Of a stretch of DNA of 47,631 nucleotides, positions 37,206 to 47,568 are shown piece after piece. The DNA is taken from the NCBI GenBank assembly GCA_937128505.1, contig CAKZMM010000047.1:1-47631 (forward strand), written 5' to 3'. The stretch's first letter is position 1, and the number at the start of each line of letters is the position of its first letter. The notes under the pieces were generated by a model. That model saw nothing but the letters and a program-made list of their open reading frames with translations. It made no database searches and had not been told where the DNA came from. The position numbers and the translations under genes were made by a program. Source of the DNA: an uncultured Thermogutta sp. GTDB taxonomy: Bacteria > Planctomycetota > Planctomycetia > Pirellulales > Thermoguttaceae.

Positions 37206-38747
37206 CTACTCCCACCGCTTGCCGAGCAAGCGCGCAAGCTCTTTTTGGGTAAAAAGCAAGTAGCAAATCATCCCGAGGCCGACCTGCACCAAAAGCTCCC
37301 CCCACGCGGCAAGATTGATCTTTTCGAGAATGGTCACCCGCACGATCAGCACGATAAACGCCATGGCAAGCGCACTGCGTGCCGGGGGCCATAAGGTCTT
37401 TAGGAGGGCAATCCAGGAAATTTCGGCAATTCTTAGGACCATCGCCATATAAGGGGGCAGAATCACAAGACCGAGCGTACCGGTGTATGCCCACGCTAGC
37501 CCCCAAAGCGGTTCCTCCCAAAGGCTCCCCAGCGCAAGCCCTAAAACCATCATCGAACAAAGTAGGATTGCCATGGCGACGGCGGCCCGGGACAGAAGAT
37601 CGGCTCGGCCAATCGCAGCCAATACCGTGCCCAACGATTGAACAAACCCTTGGCTGAGGATGGTGGTCGCCAGAATGGCCAGAATCGGGCCCGCCGCACG
37701 CCACTGCGATCCTCCCAGGACTTCGATGGCTTCCGGGGCTACGATCGCCAGACCCAGGCCCATCGGGAACATCGTCAGGCCGATAAAGTGGAAGAAGCCC
37801 AGGAGAAGCTCAGCGAATTTCTGTGGGTCGGCTTTCGAGCGCGAAAGTGCCGGCATCATGAAGGCACTTACCTGAGTCAGCACAAGTTGCACAGGTTTCG
37901 AAGCCAGGTTGAATGCCTGACTGAAGAGGGCCACGGCCGTAGTTCCCAGAATATGCCCGACGAGAATCTTATCGAAATGAGTAATCAGAAAAAACATGAG
38001 ATTTCCCACCGTGCAATGTCCGCCGAAGGCGATCATTTGACGGGCTCCAACACCTCGCAGGCGTAGCCGGGGTCGCCACGGCTCATAAACCCAAGCCAAA
38101 GCGGCCAAGATCAAGAGTTCCAAGTAAAGTTGCAACACGAGGGCCCAAACCCCCCAACCGGCTAGCGCAACCCAAACGGCCGATGCTGCCGCGATGACCA
38201 GGGCAATAAGGCGGATAAGTGCCAAAGTAGGAAGCGAAAGTTGGCGGCGGAGCAAGGCGGTATGTTGCATTCCTACAGTCATGGTTAGCGGCAGGCCGGC
38301 TAGCGCCACGGTGACCGGTGTTAAGGTGGCCACTCCATAAAACCAGGCTACCCAGGGGGCTAGGACCACAAACACGAGGCCCATCATTAGGGCTAAAACC
38401 TGATGAATCCAGAAAAGGGCCGACACCTGATCCGCACTCAGTTCCTGCTGCTGAACCGTGGCCACATCAAGGCCCGAGCTGATCAAAATTCGAGCCAAGG
38501 CCAGCAAGGGGGCCACCATCGCGATCAATCCATAAGGTTCCAAACCTAGCAAACGATATAAAATCGCGAGGAATACGAGGTTGATCACCTGGGCTATGGT
38601 CTCGATGATGGCCACGATCCAGCCGCCTCGGCGGACCAGCGTGGGCACTTCTTCCGGCAGCGGGCCATTTAAATAGAGGCTTGCCGGTTGATCGATGGGC
38701 CATTGAGGGGCGGGTGCTTTCCAAGGAGATTGGTCTTGTTGGCTCAC
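37206..38747 (-). CDS. Oligosaccharide flippase, Wzx/PST family
   Basis: The protein has 513 residues from the GTG at 38747, with AAGGA seven bases upstream; the frame to 38822 adds a non-membrane N-terminus. About 12-14 hydrophobic helices are present. Typical features are an early VRRGGWIVAIIETIAQVINLVFLAILYRLLG segment and the middle FDKILVGHILGTTAVALFSQAFNLASKP, matching lipid-linked oligosaccharide exporters of the MOP superfamily. It probably flips a polyprenyl-linked glycan across the cytoplasmic membrane for surface polysaccharide synthesis. No glycosyltransferase or polymerase gene is adjacent in the window. Confidence 0.88.
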   Translation of the reverse strand: MSQQDQSPWKAPAPQWPIDQPASLYLNGPLPEEVPTLVRRGGWIVAIIETIAQVINLVFLAILYRLLGLEPYGLIAMVAPLLALARILISSGLDVATVQQQELSADQVSALFWIHQVLALMMGLVFVVLAPWVAWFYGVATLTPVTVALAGLPLTMTVGMQHTALLRRQLSLPTLALIRLIALVIAAASAVWVALAGWGVWALVLQLYLELLILAALAWVYEPWRPRLRLRGVGARQMIAFGGHCTVGNLMFFLITHFDKILVGHILGTTAVALFSQAFNLASKPVQLVLTQVSAFMMPALSRSKADPQKFAELLLGFFHFIGLTMFPMGLGLAIVAPEAIEVLGGSQWRAAGPILAILATTILSQGFVQSLGTVLAAIGRADLLSRAAVAMAILLCSMMVLGLALGSLWEEPLWGLAWAYTGTLGLVILPPYMAMVLRIAEISWIALLKTLWPPARSALAMAFIVLIVRVTILEKINLAAWGELLVQVGLGMICYLLFTQKELARLLGKRWE

Positions 38748-39426
38748 GGATCGGTCCTTTCGGCCCCCAAAGGCAACCACTTGTTTGCACCGCAGCCCGA
38801 ATGTTTTACCGATACTTCCCATTTCGGCGAGTTTGAAACCATCCTCTCCATTTCCGCGTGTCGAAGAACATCATGGCTGGAACAAAGTAAGGCTAACGGT
38901 GGCCCTTATGAAAACCAGACTTACCTTCCAGTTGAAATTAGGGTGGCCTTTCTCCCAAAAAAACCTTTCTCCCAAAAAAATTGAATCCCTCAATAATACG
39001 ATAGTATGCGAATCGGTTAAGAAAATACGCTACCGCAAAGGGCTTTGCCGTCCGCAAGACCGTGTGAACCATCCGCGGAATGCTTTCTGATGAGAGATTT
39101 CCCCGGACCGTTTAAGGCGCTGCCAAGAACTTCGGGAGGCGGCCGCCCCCGGGTGGCCCGATGCAGCAAATTGGTCGGCAAACCCCGCACGGCTTTTGCA
39201 GAGCTGGCCTTGCAGAGCGGCTCCCTGCTTCGGGGGGAGATCGTCTCCGAGATAGGATCGCAATCCTTTTACAAGTTGCTCGGCGCGACCAGGCGTGGGC
39301 AAGAAATTAAGCCAAAACCTAATAAGGCTTTCTTCTCCGCATCGACAGCCTGCTTTGGAAGCACTTAGGGGGATTGGACTCAAGGGAAGTTTGATCGGCT
39401 CTGGATGCCAACCGGTGCCCGAGGGT
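38748..39426. other. Gene-free spacer with exact 17-bp duplication
   Basis: About 680 nt between two minus-strand genes. The only distinct element is the duplication at 38947-38980. Confidence 0.55.
38947..38980. repeat. Exact 17-bp tandem duplication
   Basis: CCTTTCTCCCAAAAAAA is repeated twice in a row with no change. Confidence 0.95.
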
Positions 39427-40341
39427 TCATTGGACCTGAATGATCTCGATATGTAACTGGATGACACCGGGTTGACCTTCAGCAGGTTGCGGCACAACGT
39501 AGGATTCAGGCTGAGCGGGATCCTGGGAAAATTTCTCAGGGGGAGTAAGCTGAAGCACTTCGTCCGCCGGGCAAAGGAGCTCATTTTCCAACGGTAACGG
39601 CTCGGCATGATCTAACCGTGCTGCGGTCGTGCCTTGTTGTGGGCTTTCGCCGCCCGGCAAAGGGGCAACCGTGGGCCGATTGTCTGCGGGAATCTCGGGG
39701 GCCTTTGCTGCGGGCCTATGTGAAAGAACCGTCCGGGGTGGCCCGACTTCACAATTTTCCGCAACCGCGCTTGCCGACTCTTGAATTTTGAGCGGCGGGG
39801 CCACTCGGGGGGTGATCTCGGAACTTGAACCCCGCCGTTGCAGCGGCTTTATTTGCAGAGGGGTTAACGGAGCGGTTTCCTCCGATAAAGGATGGGCCGA
39901 CTGACTTCGGACAACATTCTGGCCCGATTGCCCCTGATTGCAAAAAGGGCTTTCACCCACTTCCTGACCCGGAAGGTGTGACGGGTTCGCAGGATAGTCG
40001 CCCCAGAAAACCACCAAGATCCGCGGCGAGAGGAAGCTTCGGATGGCTTCCTCGGCAACAAGGCACCAATATTGGGATTGTGCGCGACACCAGTCAAAAG
40101 GGGTGGCCGATGAAGCGCTAAGCGGATCAAAAATTCGAGGCAGCGAACAGATTTCGGGGAAGCTATCGATGGGGCGATGGCTTGTGAAGGTATTGATCCG
40201 CAAGACGTGGTCGGGCAGTGCGTAAGGGCCGGCGTAAACTCCAGGGGATATTTGAACCTGTGCAAAAAAGCATACCAACAAGCAGGTTAGGGAAGCCCGC
40301 GTGGCCTGCCTAACGAAAATCGGGCCGAAAACCAATCGCAT
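39427..40341 (-). CDS. Secreted Pro/Ser-rich hypothetical protein
   Basis: The protein has 304 residues; the ATG at 40341 has AAGGGG close upstream. A signal peptide (basic MRLVFGPIFVRQATR then a hydrophobic core ending near GVYA-GP) is visible. A first part contains several cysteines and tryptophans (FDWCRAQSQYWCLVAEEA). The rest is low-complexity, rich in Pro, Glu, Gln and Ser, and ends in a strand-like GVIQLHIEIIQVQ. I do not recognise a family. It may be an envelope or matrix protein. Reality is supported by the signal peptide, start site and unbroken length, but not by any motif. Confidence 0.55.
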   Translation of the reverse strand: MRLVFGPIFVRQATRASLTCLLVCFFAQVQISPGVYAGPYALPDHVLRINTFTSHRPIDSFPEICSLPRIFDPLSASSATPFDWCRAQSQYWCLVAEEAIRSFLSPRILVVFWGDYPANPSHLPGQEVGESPFCNQGQSGQNVVRSQSAHPLSEETAPLTPLQIKPLQRRGSSSEITPRVAPPLKIQESASAVAENCEVGPPRTVLSHRPAAKAPEIPADNRPTVAPLPGGESPQQGTTAARLDHAEPLPLENELLCPADEVLQLTPPEKFSQDPAQPESYVVPQPAEGQPGVIQLHIEIIQVQ

Positions 40342-40399
40342 GTTTTCCCCTTGTTCTTCCTACGCCGAGGATGAAGCAGCCTTGCTCCTGGACCCTGAT

Positions 40400-40429
40400 T
40401 AGAGCGGGGCGATCAAGAGCGGGGCAATC
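40400..40429. repeat. 15-bp tandem duplication
   Basis: AGAGCGGGGCGATCA and AGAGCGGGGCAATCA follow each other with one mismatch. A separate 24-nt A-rich pair (ACGAAAAACATTCGCC-type) lies at 40471-40519. Confidence 0.9.
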
Positions 40430-40594
40430 AATAGATTGGGGCCATTCTAATTGGGTGGCTCGAATTCTCAACGAAAAACATTCGCCAAAAAAGAACGAAA
40501 AAACATCCGCGAAAAAAGCCCGTCCGCTGGTCGTACTCGGTATGTCTTTCGCTCCGAACCGACGTTATGCTGCTTCGCCTTGTGTTTCGGCCCC

Positions 40595-40632
40595 TAAAAA
40601 AGCCGAGCCAGCCGTCGAGGCTGACTCGGCTT
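40595..40632 (-). terminator. Strong Rho-independent terminator of the sigma-factor gene
   Basis: A 13-pair stem with one mismatch (AGCCGAGCCAGCC at 40601-40613 with GGCTGACTCGGCT at 40619-40631) and a 5-nt loop is followed, reading on the minus strand, by six T residues. It lies about 75 nt after the sigma-factor stop codon. Confidence 0.9.
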
Positions 40633-40705
40633 AACGTATCACCCAGAGGGACGGTCGTTCGCAAGGCCGTGCGAGGTGGAGAGGAAACCCTCTCGCCACC
40701 GGAGG

Positions 40706-42283
40706 CTAATCCAAGAAGCCCGCCAGTTCTTGGCTGCGCGAAGGCTGCTGAAGTTTACGCACGGCTTTGGCCTCGATTTGCCGGATTCGCTCCCGCGTGA
40801 CGCGGAAGATCTGCCCTACTTCCTCCAGGGTATAGCAGTATCCGTCGCCCAAGCCGTAACGTAACTTGATGATTTCCCTCTCTCGATAACTGAGCGTTTT
40901 GAGAACTTTGTTGATCTTGGCACGCAACATTTCGTGGCCGGCTTCTTGGGCGGGGTTCTCGGCATTGCGGTCGGGCAAAAGGTCGCCGAAGTGGCTATCG
41001 TCGGTGTTACCCACCGGACGATCGAGGCTAATGGGATAGCGATTCATAGCCAAGACCCGCCGGGCCTCCTCGATGTTTGTGCCGCTAGCCATGGCGGTTT
41101 CCTCAAGGGTCGGCTCGCGGCCTAACTCCTGCTGAAGCTGTCGCGCCACGGTGCGGACGCGCGACATGGTTTCCACCATGTGCACCGGAACACGGATCGT
41201 TCGGCTTTGATCGGCCACCGCACGGGTAATTGCCTGACGGATCCACCACGTTGCATAGGTGCAGAATTTAAAACCCCGCCGGTACTCGAATTTATCCACT
41301 GCCCGCATCAACCCCGCATTTCCTTCCTGGATGAGGTCGAGGAAGCTCAGGCCGCGGTTGCGGTACTTTTTGGCAATCGAAACCACAAGCCGGAGATTTC
41401 CCTCGGACAATCCTCGTTTCGCCTCCTGATACTGTTTGTACACCTCTTTGACGTACGCGACCCGGCTACGGAGACTTGTCGGTGTTTCTTGAGTCGCTTT
41501 GAGGATGTTGCGATACTCGATGATCCACGGCTGGCGTTCCTTGAACGGCCCACCGGCCCGCTGATGAACCTGAATGCGAGCTTTCAATTCGTCAACGCGG
41601 CGACTGAATTCCTCCAGAGTTTGGATCATCGGCTCCAGACGCTGGTTTCGCAGGCCCAATTCCTCCATCAACCGAACAGCACGCCGACGGCTCCGGTCCA
41701 ACCTCCGCCATGCGGCCATCCGCTCGGGCCAGGGTCGGCTTTTACTCAACGCGATGCGATAATCTTGCCGATTCCGCTTTAGCAAAGCCTCCAGAGTTCG
41801 CAAATTGTGCGGTAGACGTCCGAGAATCTGCTTTTTCTCCAGGCGATCGGTCACCGACACCTGAACGGTGCGGTCGAACGGCAGATCGCCCTCGTGAACC
41901 CGCCGCAACGCCCGGACCGCTTGCTGCATCACGTAATCGCATTCCAGAAGCTTACGGCGAAATTGAGCACGCGTTTTTTCGATCTGCTTGGCGAGGGCGA
42001 TCTCCTGCTGACGGGTCAGCAACGGGATTTCGCCCATCTGAGTTAAATACATCCGGACGGGATCGTCTGACCAGGTCTCCTCCTCACCCTCGGCCAGAAG
42101 ATCGGTACTGAGGTCCAAATCGCCGGTCAGATCGACCTCCGGATCGGTGACCTCGGCCTCGAAATCCTCCAACAAAAAGTCTTCTTCGTCCGTTTCCTCA
42201 AGATCTAATTCCTCGAGGACCTCGGCGGTTTCGTCTTCGAATTCCAAAAGTGCGTCCGGATCGTACAAAGGCGACCTCCTCAT
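40706..42283 (-). CDS. rpoD: RNA polymerase primary-type sigma factor (sigma-70)
   Basis: The protein has 525 residues. A very acidic N-terminus (about 1-70) replaces the usual sigma region 1.1. Region 1.2 is [18 protein letters not shown] at about 73-90. A spacer domain follows, then region 2 with [29 protein letters not shown] and the melting/-10 helix [18 protein letters not shown]. Region 3 follows, and the region 4 helix-turn-helix starts near residue 484 ([21 protein letters not shown]). It directs core polymerase to housekeeping promoters. The ATG at 42283 has no ribosome site, whereas AGGAGG, formed by codons 2-3, sits six bases before a TTG at 42268, so the true protein may start five residues later. 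Confidence 0.93.
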   Translation of the reverse strand: MRRSPLYDPDALLEFEDETAEVLEELDLEETDEEDFLLEDFEAEVTDPEVDLTGDLDLSTDLLAEGEEETWSDDPVRMYLTQMGEIPLLTRQQEIALAKQIEKTRAQFRRKLLECDYVMQQAVRALRRVHEGDLPFDRTVQVSVTDRLEKKQILGRLPHNLRTLEALLKRNRQDYRIALSKSRPWPERMAAWRRLDRSRRRAVRLMEELGLRNQRLEPMIQTLEEFSRRVDELKARIQVHQRAGGPFKERQPWIIEYRNILKATQETPTSLRSRVAYVKEVYKQYQEAKRGLSEGNLRLVVSIAKKYRNRGLSFLDLIQEGNAGLMRAVDKFEYRRGFKFCTYATWWIRQAITRAVADQSRTIRVPVHMVETMSRVRTVARQLQQELGREPTLEETAMASGTNIEEARRVLAMNRYPISLDRPVGNTDDSHFGDLLPDRNAENPAQEAGHEMLRAKINKVLKTLSYREREIIKLRYGLGDGYCYTLEEVGQIFRVTRERIRQIEAKAVRKLQQPSRSQELAGFLD

Positions 42284-44005
42284 GGTTCGTTACCCGAACT
42301 GCTCCTAAGTTCTTGCGTATCCAAAGTTCCTCAGATCTCCCAATCCTCTTGCCGGAAGATCCCTCCACGACCTGCCAATACCAGTTGCCAATACGACTTT
42401 AGGTGTTGACTTCAACAACCTGCTGATGCGGCCAAACATCAAAATCTTGTTCGGAACCGTTTCCAATAGGGCCAAACTGATTAACAGTTCCCCCAAAATC
42501 AAACGTAAGCACGTCTCTAAATCAACGAGGTTTGTTAGTCCTCCACATCTTTCGCTCAAACGGCTTTTCCCTAAGCTAACCCCCCTTTTTTCGCGGCATC
42601 TTGAGCTTTGTCGCGCCAAGGTCGGAATCGCTTCGGCCCAATCAAACATCATCCGGCGCCGAAGGCCCTGACCGCAAACCAACCGCTAAATGCGGTCAGC
42701 GGCAGGAAAAGTGCGGAAACGTCGAAAAGGCATGCGAGCGATGGCCTCAGACAGAACTCGACCCCCCGCGGCAAGGACCACAAGCCAAACGGCCACAAGA
42801 CCGCGTGGGTCTTACCCGAGCGAGAGATTGTCTCATTGCCCGACGAATACCTGTACCTTCCCTGCCTCGGCGATGGCGAGCTACTGGACCCCACCCCCAG
42901 GCGATGCGCTGGCCCGGCTACCCGATCTTAATCGTCATTGTTACAACGATTCACCTCCTGAACGCTGCCAAAAACCCGAACTTCTAGACCGGTTTCGCTA
43001 CCGTTCCCCACGCGCTTAACACCCCCAGATTAAACCACGCTTTGGACCGCTTCGTCTTCCCCAAGACCGTCGAGGCTGCCGCAGTGATCAGGGACCATTT
43101 TTTTGCGATGAGGGCCGCGATTGGCTCACGTGCCCTCCAACAGTGTGACTGCTGCACCGACGATGTCCCACCGATCTGTTGCGGCTAGCCCTCCGAACCG
43201 TTCGAAACACAAAAACCAAGCTTCAAAAAACAAAAACACCTCTTAATTCTTCAATCAATCAAATCTCTCCCGCGAAATCCGGTTTGGTGGAAGGTTGGTA
43301 CATCGGCCCAAGCGCTCTCGGCTTGTCCAAACCACGCAGATACCACTTTGAAGGAGCGATTCCCCCTGATTAGGCAATGTTGGGGAGAGCGAAGTTGATT
43401 CTCCCCCACGGCCTCATCGCCGAGGCTGGTGTGGGTCAAGGGGATTAACCCATTAATTATACCCACCGCAAATTCTGTTTCTAGCAGGGGCAACAGAATT
43501 CTGCGAAAAAATGGCTTCTCTGGAGGTTGCAACCCAAGCACGCTTGAATTCAGTTTCCCAGATCGCCCAATCTCCCGAAATAGTAACAGGCCATCGCTGT
43601 TAATATGGATAATCTGCGATATATAGAAAAACTCTCAGAGATAGTTGCGGCCGTGGGTATCCCACCTATAAAATCGCGGCAGAAGATCGTGAAAACTGCG
43701 GCGAAGAGTCACGACCTATTTGGCACAGGTTCACGACTTAGGCGGAGTGATATCCGGGTCAAATACGATTCAGTAATTTTCACGGGTAATCCGCCTTTGC
43801 CCCTCGATTTGAATTCCTTGCCTATTTGGCTGTAGCGGAGAAAGTTCTTCCTTTTTTCTCAAGGGAAAAACGGGTAATCAAAGGGGCGAAGCAACGTTTG
43901 GAGCCGAAAGTGCCCCGGGCAAATCAAAGGAAGCCCCCTCAGGATCGAGCGAGAGCTTTGAAGGAAAATTCGGCTATCGGTTTCCTTAAGCCAGGAGCCA
44001 TCGTC
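42284..44005. other. 1.7-kb gene-free divergent region
   Basis: This is the longest spacer in the window, between the sigma-factor gene (minus) and pdxJ (plus). Open frames are short, overlapping and without ribosome sites. I found no tRNA, tmRNA, RNase P or SRP RNA landmarks. It must hold the promoters of both genes, but none could be placed with confidence. Confidence 0.5.
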
Positions 44006-44755
44006 ATGCCACTGCTGGGCGTAAATATCGATCACGTGGCCACCCTTCGGCAGGCACGGCGGACCTATGAGCCAGACCCGGTTTGGGCGGCAGCTTTGGC
44101 CGAGTTGGGTGGAGCGGATGGTATAACCATCCATTTGCGCGAGGACCGTCGCCACATTCAGGATCGGGATCTCCGGCTCCTCCGGGAGACCGTGACCGTG
44201 AAGCTCAACCTCGAAATGGCCTGCGCCGATGAGATCGTGGATATAGCCTCCCGGGTTCAACCGGATCAAGCCACGTTGGTTCCCGAACGCCGCGAAGAAG
44301 TCACCACCGAGGGGGGGTTAGACGTCGTTAATCATCGCCAGAAGGTGGCCGAGGTTATCGCGCGATTGAAGGACGCAGGTATTTCGGTCAGTCTTTTCCT
44401 GGATCCGGTTGCGCCTCAAATCGACGCAGCGGCAGAGTTAGGAGCTGATGCTGTGGAATTGCACACCGGGCAATACGCTTTGGCCCGCAAATCCGGGGAA
44501 AAGGCCCGCCAATTACAGCTCCTCTACGAAGCCGGGCGGCGGGTGCGCGAGCGCGGGCTTGTGCTCCATGCAGGACACGGGTTGAATTACCAAAATGTCA
44601 TTCCCATTGCTCAAATGGAAGGAATGCATGAGCTTAATATCGGGCACAGCATTGTATCGCGAGCCGTTTTCGTGGGATTAGAACGTGCGGTCCGCGAGAT
44701 GAAGCGTTTGGTTAGCGGACCGTGGCCGAATAACCATCAGTTTGTTGAGGATTGA
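44006..44755 (+). CDS. pdxJ: Pyridoxine 5'-phosphate synthase
   Basis: The protein has 249 residues from the ATG at 44006, which has AGGAG eight bases upstream; the longer frame adds a Lys-rich non-conserved stretch. The enzyme condenses 1-deoxyxylulose 5-phosphate with 3-amino-2-oxopropyl phosphate to make pyridoxine 5'-phosphate in the DXP-dependent vitamin B6 route. Conserved segments are [48 protein letters not shown] and [12 protein letters not shown], with [15 protein letters not shown] near the end. The length matches the family. It is cytosolic. dapA follows 320 nt downstream on the same strand. Confidence 0.96.
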   Translation: MPLLGVNIDHVATLRQARRTYEPDPVWAAALAELGGADGITIHLREDRRHIQDRDLRLLRETVTVKLNLEMACADEIVDIASRVQPDQATLVPERREEVTTEGGLDVVNHRQKVAEVIARLKDAGISVSLFLDPVAPQIDAAAELGADAVELHTGQYALARKSGEKARQLQLLYEAGRRVRERGLVLHAGHGLNYQNVIPIAQMEGMHELNIGHSIVSRAVFVGLERAVREMKRLVSGPWPNNHQFVED

Positions 44756-45075
44756 GTGCTCATTTCCCGCGGCTGATTTTTGGTTAAGTACCCGCGCGGT
44801 TGGTTCCCCGGGTAGCAACGAAAGATCCCCGTTAAGCAAGCGATGATCTCTGTCAAGCAACCAAAGATTTAAAAAGACGTAACTTTCGTTTTTCTGGGCA
44901 TCGTTGATGCGCCCGGCGTGGTGGGCTCCAGGGAAAAATCAAGCCAATCGGTTTAGGGCGACCCCATGCGATGGTCGGCTCGGGCAGGTGGCTGGGGCGC
45001 AGAGCGGAGGAGTGGCAGAATCAGCGGCAAGATCCGTGGGAAAATACAAAAGTTTTAGCGAGGAGTAGCATCGAC
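44756..45075. other. Spacer between pdxJ and dapA
   Basis: About 320 nt with no recognised gene or terminator. It may contain the dapA promoter, though none is obvious. Confidence 0.5.
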
Positions 45076-45969
45076 ATGCCAACACGTGCCGAGGCGTTTG
45101 CCGGACTATCGGTGGCCATGGTCACGCCGTTTCGCAACGGCGAAGTGGATTACGATACCCTCCGCAATCACGTGGAATTCCTCATTTCAGCCGGCGTGAC
45201 GTGTTTGTGTCCGGTGGGAACCACGGGCGAATCTCCCACGCTTTCCCACGAGGAACACGAAGCGGTAATCGCCGCGGTAATCGAGGCGGCTGCCGGGCGC
45301 GTGAAAGTGATGCCCGGTACCGGTTCCAATAGCACGGCAGAAGCCCTGCGACTTACCCGGTTTGCCGCGCGTCATGGAGCCGATGCCGCGCTGGTGGTCG
45401 CCCCGTATTACAACCGCCCCACTCAGGAGGGGCTATATCAGCATTTCCGGACTTTGGCCGAGGCAGTAGACATCCCGATCTGTGTGTACAACATCCCCGG
45501 TCGAACCGGCCGAAATGTCGAACCGGAAACCATCATTCGGTTGGCCGAAATTTCCAATATCGCCATGGTCAAGGAGGCCAGCGGTTCCATGGACCAGGCC
45601 TCACAGATCATCGCATCCACGGACCTTACGATCCTCAGTGGGGACGATACTCTGACCTTACCGCTGATGGCGATCGGTGGCCGCGGCGTCATCTCGGTTG
45701 TCGGGAATCTTGTGCCCCGGGATATGAAGGCGATGATCGACGCTTTTGACTCGGGAAATCTGGCCGAAGCGCAGCACTGGCACCGGAAACTTTTCCCCCT
45801 CTGTCGCGACCTGCTTGGCTTGGCTTCCAATCCCATCCCGGTGAAAGCGGCCATGAAAATTTTGGGTCGGGACGCTGGTGAGCTGCGGATGCCACTGACA
45901 CCCTTGGGGGAGGAAGGACTGATCAAACTGCGTCGGACCATGGCCGCCTATGGGTTGATCGAGGCCTGA
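45076..45969 (+). CDS. dapA: 4-hydroxy-tetrahydrodipicolinate synthase
   Basis: The protein has 297 residues from the ATG at 45076, with AGGAG ten bases upstream. It condenses pyruvate and aspartate semialdehyde in lysine/diaminopimelate synthesis. The TIM-barrel signatures are complete: VGTTGES with the catalytic T50, the [12 protein letters not shown] segment, Y138 in VYNIPGRTG and the Schiff-base lysine K166 in MVKEASG. The length equals that of typical DapA. It is cytosolic. The family also contains sialic acid and keto-acid aldolases, but the motif set fits DapA well. Confidence 0.95.
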   Translation: MPTRAEAFAGLSVAMVTPFRNGEVDYDTLRNHVEFLISAGVTCLCPVGTTGESPTLSHEEHEAVIAAVIEAAAGRVKVMPGTGSNSTAEALRLTRFAARHGADAALVVAPYYNRPTQEGLYQHFRTLAEAVDIPICVYNIPGRTGRNVEPETIIRLAEISNIAMVKEASGSMDQASQIIASTDLTILSGDDTLTLPLMAIGGRGVISVVGNLVPRDMKAMIDAFDSGNLAEAQHWHRKLFPLCRDLLGLASNPIPVKAAMKILGRDAGELRMPLTPLGEEGLIKLRRTMAAYGLIEA

Positions 45970-46344
45970 GCTTTTACTTGCCTTTGTTGGCGAATCAGTG
46001 ACCGGAGACGCCAAGGCCTCTTGATGGGATGGCCCGAAATTTGAAAAAAGCCCCGTATTCCGAGCCTGCATCCGGATTGGGCAGGTCTGCGAGGAAAAGT
46101 TTTGCGGACACTCTCGCGATACAAAGTAAGTATCTGTATCTGCGGCGTATCTCTATCTGCGTTAGTGGCCGGCCAACTGGGCCGAAATCTTGGTACCGAC
46201 AAAATAGTTCATCGGCTCTCCAGTTCATAAACTCTTAGCTTTCCGAAATCGGCCTAGAGCTTGATCCGTACGAAACGGCTGCCAGGGAAAGCCCGCAACC
46301 CTTGCACCGGTATTTGACCCAGGAAAGATCAAGGAGAGGAGATC
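45970..46344. other. Spacer upstream of the last gene
   Basis: About 375 nt. No gene or repeat is recognised. The segment GTATCTGTATCTGCGGCGTA near 46130 contains small direct repeats only. Confidence 0.5.
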
Positions 46345-47568
46345 ATGCACCGCAGCTTCTGCGAACCCGAACGACTTTTGGCGGCCATGCGGTTGAGCCT
46401 CTTGCACGGGGGGGCCTTTTTGGAAAGCCGACTGGCTCCTCGCGGGCCGATCATGCGCGAGCGCAATCTCAGCTACATTCACAAAGCCTGCTGGGGCTTG
46501 CATGCGGCCGGCTGGGATTCGGCGGTGATCGCGCGGCTATTGGACTGGGCTCGGAAGGAAGCTCTTCAACCCAATGGCGACTTCTATTTCCCGGATGAGC
46601 CCCCGGAATACAAAGATATGCAGCGGGTTTATCGGCCGCTGACTTTTCTCCGCGTCGCCGCCTGGATGGGACATCCTTTGGTAAGCGAGCCGGTGGTGAT
46701 CGATCGCATTATGCAGTACCAGCATCCGGTGAGTGGCGGGGTGTTTCATTGGATCGGAGAGGATCCGGATCGGCCGGCTTATCCCCCGACGATCGGCGTG
46801 CTCAATACGACCTTTTTCGGGCAGTTGATGATCGCGCTGGGACGCTGGGAACCGGCCATTGCCGCCGGTAATTGGGTGGTACGTTGGATCCAAGCGAACG
46901 CCGAGCATATGCCGCGGGGACTCATCTATACGCAGATGACTCCCGAGGGCCAATTGGTCACTGAAGTATCCCGCAGTGACCGCATCGGCAAACTGGTAGA
47001 CACGCACAACTACAAGCAAGAATTTTGGCAGGTCGGCACGGCGATCGCATTTCTCGCAGCCTTGTACCATGCCCTGCGGAGCCGCTGCGGGCAATCTCAT
47101 ACCCAAGCCCAAATTTTTCTGGATAGTGCTTTGAAGCTCCTGGAATTCGAGAGCACCATGCCCCTGGAGACCTATCTATGGCCCTCGAAATGCAAAGTGG
47201 GCTGGGGGGCCGGCGAATTGCTGCGAGTTTTGGTCCGCTACCAACTGGCCGATGAACCCACCGTGATCCTGACGTATCGGATCGCGGAGCGCGTGGCCAT
47301 TTTCACCTTCATGGATGCCCAATTGGCCGACGGGGGTTGGCCGTGCATGCATTATCCGTTGGCGGCCGATATCCCGGAGATCGCTTTTAACTATCGGCCT
47401 GTCAAAGGACTCCTCTATGTGCCTGACCGCCGGATTGCAGAGTCGAAGACCATTTTCCTGCCTCGGGAGGAAATCACGGGCGAATTCCTCGGCGAGATGA
47501 GGGCGATCGAGCTCGGCGTTGCGGAGTGGTTGGCCGCTGGCCGGAAACCTGAGTCTGTGGCTCGCTGA
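46345..47568 (+). CDS. Alpha-toroid-like protein of unknown function
   Basis: The protein has 407 residues; the ATG at 46345 follows AAGGAGAGGAG. No signal peptide or membrane segment is seen. It is mostly helical and tryptophan-rich. Segments such as QYQHPVSGGVFHW, LNTTFFGQLMIALG and FMDAQLADGGWPCMHYP resemble the QW-like repeats of the alpha/alpha-toroid terpene-cyclase and prenyltransferase-type superfamily, but the catalytic DxDD motif of squalene-hopene cyclases is absent. It may be a structural or glycan-processing relative. I do not know its substrate. It is complete and ends 63 nt before the window edge. Confidence 0.7.
   Translation: MHRSFCEPERLLAAMRLSLLHGGAFLESRLAPRGPIMRERNLSYIHKACWGLHAAGWDSAVIARLLDWARKEALQPNGDFYFPDEPPEYKDMQRVYRPLTFLRVAAWMGHPLVSEPVVIDRIMQYQHPVSGGVFHWIGEDPDRPAYPPTIGVLNTTFFGQLMIALGRWEPAIAAGNWVVRWIQANAEHMPRGLIYTQMTPEGQLVTEVSRSDRIGKLVDTHNYKQEFWQVGTAIAFLAALYHALRSRCGQSHTQAQIFLDSALKLLEFESTMPLETYLWPSKCKVGWGAGELLRVLVRYQLADEPTVILTYRIAERVAIFTFMDAQLADGGWPCMHYPLAADIPEIAFNYRPVKGLLYVPDRRIAESKTIFLPREEITGEFLGEMRAIELGVAEWLAAGRKPESVAR

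Larger units (their letters stand above)
40342..40705. other. Spacer holding the sigma-factor terminator and short repeats
   Basis: It contains AGAGCGGGGCGATCA duplicated with one change (40400-40429), a 24-nt A-rich duplication at about 40471-40519, and the terminator at 40595-40632. Confidence 0.7.

Noticed and set aside
39030-39608. 192-residue minus-strand frame
   Set aside because: It overlaps the better-supported secreted protein gene in another frame and has no signal or motif.
42284-44005. Possible housekeeping RNA gene in the 1.7-kb spacer
   Set aside because: Signature sequences of RNase P RNA, tmRNA and SRP RNA were looked for on both strands and not found.
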